The notes under the pieces were generated by a model. The model had not been told where the DNA came from, made no database searches, and saw only the letters and a list, made by a program, of their open reading frames with translations. A DNA stretch of 9,470 bases from an uncultured Caulobacterales bacterium (GTDB taxonomy: Bacteria > Pseudomonadota > Alphaproteobacteria > Caulobacterales > Caulobacteraceae): the NCBI GenBank assembly GCA_903903715.1, contig CAIUZX010000040.1, forward strand, positions 1 through 9,470, written 5' to 3'. A program made the position numbers and the translations under genes. Shown piece by piece: positions 6,024 through 9,470 of this stretch; the stretch's first letter is position 1, and each line of letters starts with the position of its first letter.

Positions 6024-6893
6024 TCACCAGACCAGATGCGGCATGGCGTAGGCTGCCGCAAGCCCTGCGCGGTCAAGAAGCGCGCCGATCCGTGCAGGAT
6101 CGAGCCCGCTGTCGGCGCCGAAGCTGTCTCCGGCGTGTATCCCGGACGCGATGAACAGGCAGTCCAGCCCCTGACCTTGAGCGCCCGCGACGTCCGTGAT
6201 CAGGCCGTCGCCGATGGCGAGAATGCGATCCCTGGGGATCTGACGACCGGCCAGCCGGTCGATCTCGGCATAGGCCATCTCGTAGATCGGGGCATAGGGC
6301 TTACCGGCCATGAGCACCTCGCCGCCCAGGGTCTCGTAGAGGTCCGCCAGCGCGCCCGCGCAATAGATCAGCTTTTCCCCCCGCTGAACCACCCGGTCCG
6401 GGTTGGCGCAGACCAGCGGCAGGCCCCGCGCTGCGGCGATGGCGAGCGCTGCACGATAGTCTTCCGGCGTTTCGGTCTCGTCGTCGGCAAGGCCCGTGAC
6501 GGACACGAAGGCCGCCGCGTGGGGATCCACGAAATCGAGCTCGATCCCGTCGTATAGAGGCAGATCCCGTTCTGCGCCGACAATCCAGACCGGCCCCGGT
6601 GCGCGGCGCATCAGCTCCGCCCGTGTTGCGTCACCGGAGGTGACAAAGCCTGTATAGACCTCGTCTGCGACCTGTAGGCGGCGCAACTGGTGCTTCACGT
6701 CTTCGGCAGGGCGGGGCGCATTGGACAACAGGACCGTCGGCCCGCCGGTCTGCGCGCGGAAGCGGACCAGGGCGTCCAGCGCGCCGGGAAAACTCTCCCG
6801 ACCATTGTGGATTACGCCCCAGACATCGCAAAGGATGGCGTCATAGCGATCGGCGATAGCGGACAGGCCGGGGATCGTAGCGGGGGCGGTCAT
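6024..6893 (-). CDS. HAD-superfamily class IIA hydrolase (NagD/TIGR01459-like)
   Basis: A 289-residue HAD-fold protein whose members are usually phosphatases of small phosphorylated metabolites. Motif I is CDVWGVIHNG with nucleophile Asp23. Motif II is LLSNAPR with Ser57. The motif III Lys198 is in MAGKPYAPIYEMA, and motif IV is AIGDGLITDVAGA with Asp229 and Asp234. The segment between motifs II and III is long, as in class II caps. The usual second Asp of motif I (the general acid/base, at +2) is a Trp here (Trp25). DVWGV is, as far as I recall, normal for this subfamily, so it does not look like a mutation. No clear ribosome site precedes the ATG at 6893. It overlaps or abuts the MaoC-like gene and lies upstream of ribF; a link to flavin metabolism is only a guess. 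Confidence 0.88.
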   Translation of the reverse strand: MTAPATIPGLSAIADRYDAILCDVWGVIHNGRESFPGALDALVRFRAQTGGPTVLLSNAPRPAEDVKHQLRRLQVADEVYTGFVTSGDATRAELMRRAPGPVWIVGAERDLPLYDGIELDFVDPHAAAFVSVTGLADDETETPEDYRAALAIAAARGLPLVCANPDRVVQRGEKLIYCAGALADLYETLGGEVLMAGKPYAPIYEMAYAEIDRLAGRQIPRDRILAIGDGLITDVAGAQGQGLDCLFIASGIHAGDSFGADSGLDPARIGALLDRAGLAAAYAMPHLVW

Positions 6894-6903
6894 GAGGGTG
6901 GGT

Positions 6904-6954
6904 TAGAGCATTTTCAAAGGGCTGGAAACCGGTTTTCCCTTGAAAAGTGCTCTA
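6904..6954. repeat. Nested palindromic element, probable dispersed alphaproteobacterial repeat
   Basis: The arms TAGAGCATTTTCAAAGGG (from 6904) and CCCTTGAAAAGTGCTCTA (to 6954) are near-perfect inverted repeats with offset single-base bulges. They enclose a second dyad, GGAAACCGGTTTTCC (6924-6938). Elements of the general form AGAGCA...ACCGGTTTTCC...TGCTCT are, to my knowledge, scattered in many copies through rhizobial, Caulobacter-like and related genomes. It fills most of the gap between tipF and the HAD gene, where its transcript could fold into a long hairpin that ends or stabilises tipF mRNA. Only one copy is in this window, so its repetitive nature is inferred. Confidence 0.65.
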
Positions 6955-6976
6955 CTTCTGAAGGGTTGAGTGCGGC

Positions 6977-8290
6977 TTAGCGCGAGACGCGGCGCCAGTT
7001 GGGCTTGCGGATTACCGGTCCCGCGACGGGCGCCCCTTCCGGCGTTGCAACGACCGGGGGAGCGTCGGCCAGCACGGAGTCACGGATGGCGCGCGGCTCG
7101 CCGAACAGGCGGCCTTGGCCGAAGCCGACCTCGAGATCCAGAATGTCCACCACCTGGCGTTCATGCTCGATCTTTTCCGCGACCAGCTCGATCCCGTGGC
7201 GGCGGGTGAGAGCGGCGTAGTCGGCGTGGTGCAGGTCCTTCAGCGCCGGCACCATCGACCGGGCGTGGTCGTCCAGAAGTTGGGTCAGCAGGACCTCAGC
7301 GGACACCTTCACGAACTTCACTTCGGACCTGGCGAGGTCGGTAAAGTCGAAATCGAGGGCGGTGACCTTGTCGATCGAGAAGCGGAAGCCCAGCTCGGCC
7401 AGTCGCGCCATGTTGCGGGTCTCAACCGCGCCACGCATCTCGAAGCTTTCCTGGCCGAGTTCGAAGATCAGCGACCCCGCGAGGTCTCGGTGCTGGGTCA
7501 GGAACTCCAGGAATTGCGGGAAGAAGGTCTCGTCGCCCAGGCTCGCCAGCGAGACGTTGCAGAAGATGCCAATCTTGCGCTCGGCCTTGGACAGGCGGCG
7601 CACGATCTGCACGCAGCGCAAAAGCAGCATGTTGTCGATGGAGGAGATCATCCCGCCGGTTTCCGCAGCGGTCAGGTACTCTGCGGGCATCATTACCCGG
7701 CCGCTCTCATCGCGCAGGCGGGTATAGCTCTCGTAATACATCGTCCGCCGCTGAGGCAGATTGACGACGGGCTGGAGGTAGAGGTCGACCCGGTTCTCGG
7801 AAAGGGCTTCGCGCACCGTGTGCATCAGAAGCGTCGCCTGATGATCGCGGGGCGCATAGGTCGGGGCGTAGGCGCTTGCGGGCGCCTGTGAGGCGCGGGT
7901 CTGGACCGCCGCCAACTCCTCGTCGAGCGTGTCGCCGAGCTTGGTGACCAGACTTTCCAGAAGGCGCACCTCGTGGGTCAGGGCCTCGGCCTTGGCCTCC
8001 GTCTCCCGGTGCAGACTGTCCGACAGGATCTCGATCGCGGCCTGGGTTTCCTCAAGCTGGTCGGTCAACAGGCCGTGCGCGTCTCGCAGACTTGCCAACT
8101 CCTTGCGCAGGTCGCTCAAGGACGAGCCGCGGGCGATCATGTTGTGGACGCTGAAGGCGAGGCCCAGAGCGCCCACGAGCACCGCTGCGCCCGCGCCCCA
8201 GCCCGCCTCCGCCCGCCAGAACAGGGCGGCGAGCGCGAGGGCGAAGAACAGGTACCCCCCCGACAACAGGACCGTCATGGTTTTCTGCAT
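6977..8290 (-). CDS. tipF: TipF-like EAL-domain protein (flagellum positioning, c-di-GMP receptor)
   Basis: A 437-residue inner-membrane protein. Two hydrophobic segments lie at about 6-25 and 31-50, then a coiled coil (about 58-130), a short Ala/Pro/Tyr linker, and an EAL domain (about 158-405). This layout is that of Caulobacter TipF, which binds c-di-GMP and marks the new pole for flagellum assembly without degrading the nucleotide. The EAL core is degenerate: the motif itself reads YESYTRL (186-192), the DDFG loop reads SIDKV (305-309), and AEGVE reads AEKIE (371-375). KFVK (325-328) and GFGQGRLFG (389-397) are kept. The protein is therefore probably a sensor or scaffold rather than a phosphodiesterase. 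The ATG at 8290 has no good ribosome site; Met5 is an alternative start. The chemotaxis genes across the window fit a motility theme, though they are not adjacent. Confidence 0.88.
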   Translation of the reverse strand: MQKTMTVLLSGGYLFFALALAALFWRAEAGWGAGAAVLVGALGLAFSVHNMIARGSSLSDLRKELASLRDAHGLLTDQLEETQAAIEILSDSLHRETEAKAEALTHEVRLLESLVTKLGDTLDEELAAVQTRASQAPASAYAPTYAPRDHQATLLMHTVREALSENRVDLYLQPVVNLPQRRTMYYESYTRLRDESGRVMMPAEYLTAAETGGMISSIDNMLLLRCVQIVRRLSKAERKIGIFCNVSLASLGDETFFPQFLEFLTQHRDLAGSLIFELGQESFEMRGAVETRNMARLAELGFRFSIDKVTALDFDFTDLARSEVKFVKVSAEVLLTQLLDDHARSMVPALKDLHHADYAALTRRHGIELVAEKIEHERQVVDILDLEVGFGQGRLFGEPRAIRDSVLADAPPVVATPEGAPVAGPVIRKPNWRRVSR

Positions 8291-8413
8291 GGGCTAGCGC
8301 ACCGGGGCTTTCTCTGACCAAAACCGAATCAGTTCCTTGAGTATGGGATGGAACGGCGGCAATGGCGATGCGCTTCGATGTTCCTCTCGCAAGATCTCCG
8401 CGAGGTCGCGCCC
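8291..8413 (-). other. tipF upstream region
   Basis: This stretch, between the receptor terminator and tipF, shows no gene. It probably carries the tipF promoter, because the strong terminator just upstream should isolate tipF from the receptor transcript. I could not identify convincing promoter boxes. One GAATC (GANTC) site occurs at 8326-8330. A short inverted repeat, CTCGC...GCGAG, spans 8386-8404. Confidence 0.4.
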
Positions 8414-8448
8414 AAAGAAAAAGGGGCCGCGGCGAACCGCAGCCCCTT
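8414..8448 (-). terminator. Intrinsic terminator with UUCG tetraloop behind the TonB receptor gene
   Basis: Read on the minus strand, AAGGGGCTGCGG pairs with CCGCGGCCCCTT (one G-U pair, 12 bp) around the loop TTCG, then runs into TTTCTTT. On the plus strand the stem spans 8421-8448. It begins 25 nt after the receptor stop codon. GC-rich stem, very stable tetraloop and T-tract make this a textbook factor-independent terminator. Confidence 0.92.
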
Positions 8449-8473
8449 CTCGTTAGAGCCGAGTGGCTGGACC

Positions 8474-9470
8474 TTAGAACTTGCCCTGCAGGCGGACGTA
8501 CCAGAAGCCGCCGTTGAAGCCGAAGGGACCGCCGTTCCGCGGATAGACCGAGCCGTTATCCAGGCTACCCGTGACCGGGTAGACATTGTTGGACGAGGAC
8601 TGAGCGATCTTGTCCGGATAGGTGTTGAAGATGTTCGTCGCGCCGAGGGTGATCGTGTAACGCTCCGCAAGGGCGTAGCTCACGTCGATGTCCGTCGTGG
8701 ACTTCGCCCCGAACTTCTGACCCGGATAGTCATTCTCGTCTTTCCAGGTGCCGTAGTAGTTCTCGCGGGCGTTGACGGTCCACGGGCCCCGCGACCAGTT
8801 CGCCGTCAGGACGACGCGATGGTTCGGCGCCAGGTGCTTGATGTCGATCACCTGATCGTCCGTGATCACCGCAGGGTCGCGCTTGGTCACTTCGCTCGTA
8901 TTGTAGTTGTAGGCGAGGGTCAGGTTGAGACGACCGCCGATCACATCGTTGACCTTGTGCGTCGCCACGATGTCGAGGCCGCGGGTCTGGGTGTCGAAGG
9001 CGTTGGTGAAGAAGGTCACCGCGCCGCCGACGCCGACCGCCGCCAGAGCCGGCTGAGCCGCGACGTCCGCCGCGGTCACGTTGTGAGTCGTGGAGATGCC
9101 GAGACGCGAGGTCACGTCGATGCTGTAGGCGTCAACCGTCACCAGCGTGTCCGGCATCGGCTTGGCCACGAACCCGAAGCCGAAGTTGTTGGACTCTTCC
9201 GGCTTCAGCGTGGTCGCGCCGTAGTACTTCGCGATGGCGCTGCCGACCGGATAGGTGCCGACCTGAACCTGATTGCCCGCCACGAAGGTGGTGGTCAGGA
9301 TCTCGTCGTTGGACTGGCCCGGCGACGGCGCGTGGAAGCCCGTGCCGATCGTTCCGCGGATCGAGAAGCCGTCGAACACCTTGTAGAGGGCGTTCAACTT
9401 GCCGACCGTGGTGCCGCCGAAGGTGCTGTAGTCTTCGTAACGGACGGCGAGGCCGACGCTCAGCTTTTCA
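8474..9470 (-). CDS. TonB-dependent outer-membrane receptor, C-terminal barrel part
   Basis: TonB-dependent receptors import siderophores, cobalamin, sugars or other large substrates across the outer membrane. About 331 C-terminal residues are present; the frame stays open to the window edge, so the TTG at 9397 is internal and the plug domain and signal peptide lie outside. The edge translates as VGLAVRYEDYSTFGG, then LNALYKVFDGFSIRGTIGTGFHAPSPGQSN, the usual R-x-ED-Y and T-GF-x-AP signatures of such barrels. Alternating aromatic strands follow, such as TLGATNIFNTYP. The protein ends in FWYVRLQGKF, with the terminal Phe of the BAM-recognition signal. Its substrate cannot be told from this part. 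A strong terminator follows the stop. Confidence 0.93.
   Translation of the reverse strand, partial: EKLSVGLAVRYEDYSTFGGTTVGKLNALYKVFDGFSIRGTIGTGFHAPSPGQSNDEILTTTFVAGNQVQVGTYPVGSAIAKYYGATTLKPEESNNFGFGFVAKPMPDTLVTVDAYSIDVTSRLGISTTHNVTAADVAAQPALAAVGVGGAVTFFTNAFDTQTRGLDIVATHKVNDVIGGRLNLTLAYNYNTSEVTKRDPAVITDDQVIDIKHLAPNHRVVLTANWSRGPWTVNARENYYGTWKDENDYPGQKFGAKSTTDIDVSYALAERYTITLGATNIFNTYPDKIAQSSSNNVYPVTGSLDNGSVYPRNGGPFGFNGGFWYVRLQGKF

Noticed and set aside
7115..7891. Plus-strand open frame of 258 codons inside tipF
   Set aside because: It is antisense to the EAL domain and shows no known motif and a composition typical of a mirrored high-GC frame.

Overview
The window is GC-rich, densely packed DNA with alphaproteobacterial gene families. 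A chemotaxis block ordered cheB-cheY-cheD-small gene, a soluble globin-coupled chemoreceptor, a TipF-type degenerate EAL protein and a large TonB-dependent receptor together point to Caulobacterales (Caulobacter, Brevundimonas, Phenylobacterium or relatives). This placement rests on gene content and protein features only; no database search was possible.

Left part, plus strand (1-2367): the 3' end of a chemotaxis operon. It holds cheB (5' end cut by the window edge), a CheY-like response regulator, cheD, and a small all-helical protein in the position where rhizobia carry cheT and Caulobacter carries cheU. Gaps are 3, 14 and 1 nt. CheB and CheD adjust receptor methylation and deamidation and CheY carries the signal. 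The small protein has a D-x3-Q motif of the kind found in CheZ/CheX/CheC phosphatases.

An unusually AT-rich spacer (2368-2597, about 33 % GC over 2371-2460) follows. It holds a 16-bp perfect palindrome and a GC-rich inverted repeat. Downstream is a two-gene unit: a cytoplasmic globin-coupled methyl-accepting protein (probable oxygen/redox sensor) and an Hpt phosphotransfer protein 3 nt after it. The receptor, CheD and the CheT-like protein all end in Gly-Asp-x-x-x-Phe, reminiscent of the C-terminal CheR/CheB-tethering pentapeptide of receptors. This is the most interesting unexplained pattern in the window.

Right part, minus strand (4575-9470). In transcription order: the end of a TonB-dependent receptor followed by a strong UUCG-capped intrinsic terminator, then tipF (flagellum-positioning c-di-GMP-binding EAL protein), a nested palindromic element of 51 bp that looks like a dispersed repeat, a HAD-superfamily protein, a MaoC-like hot-dog protein, and ribF (riboflavin kinase/FAD synthetase). 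The last three are tightly spaced and likely co-transcribed. ribF and the hpt gene meet tail to tail with no base between their stop codons.

I see no tRNA, rRNA, CRISPR array, insertion sequence or phage gene. There is no clear new defence or mobile system. The best candidates for novelty are the shared chemotaxis C-terminal tail, the CheT-like protein and the regulatory spacer.
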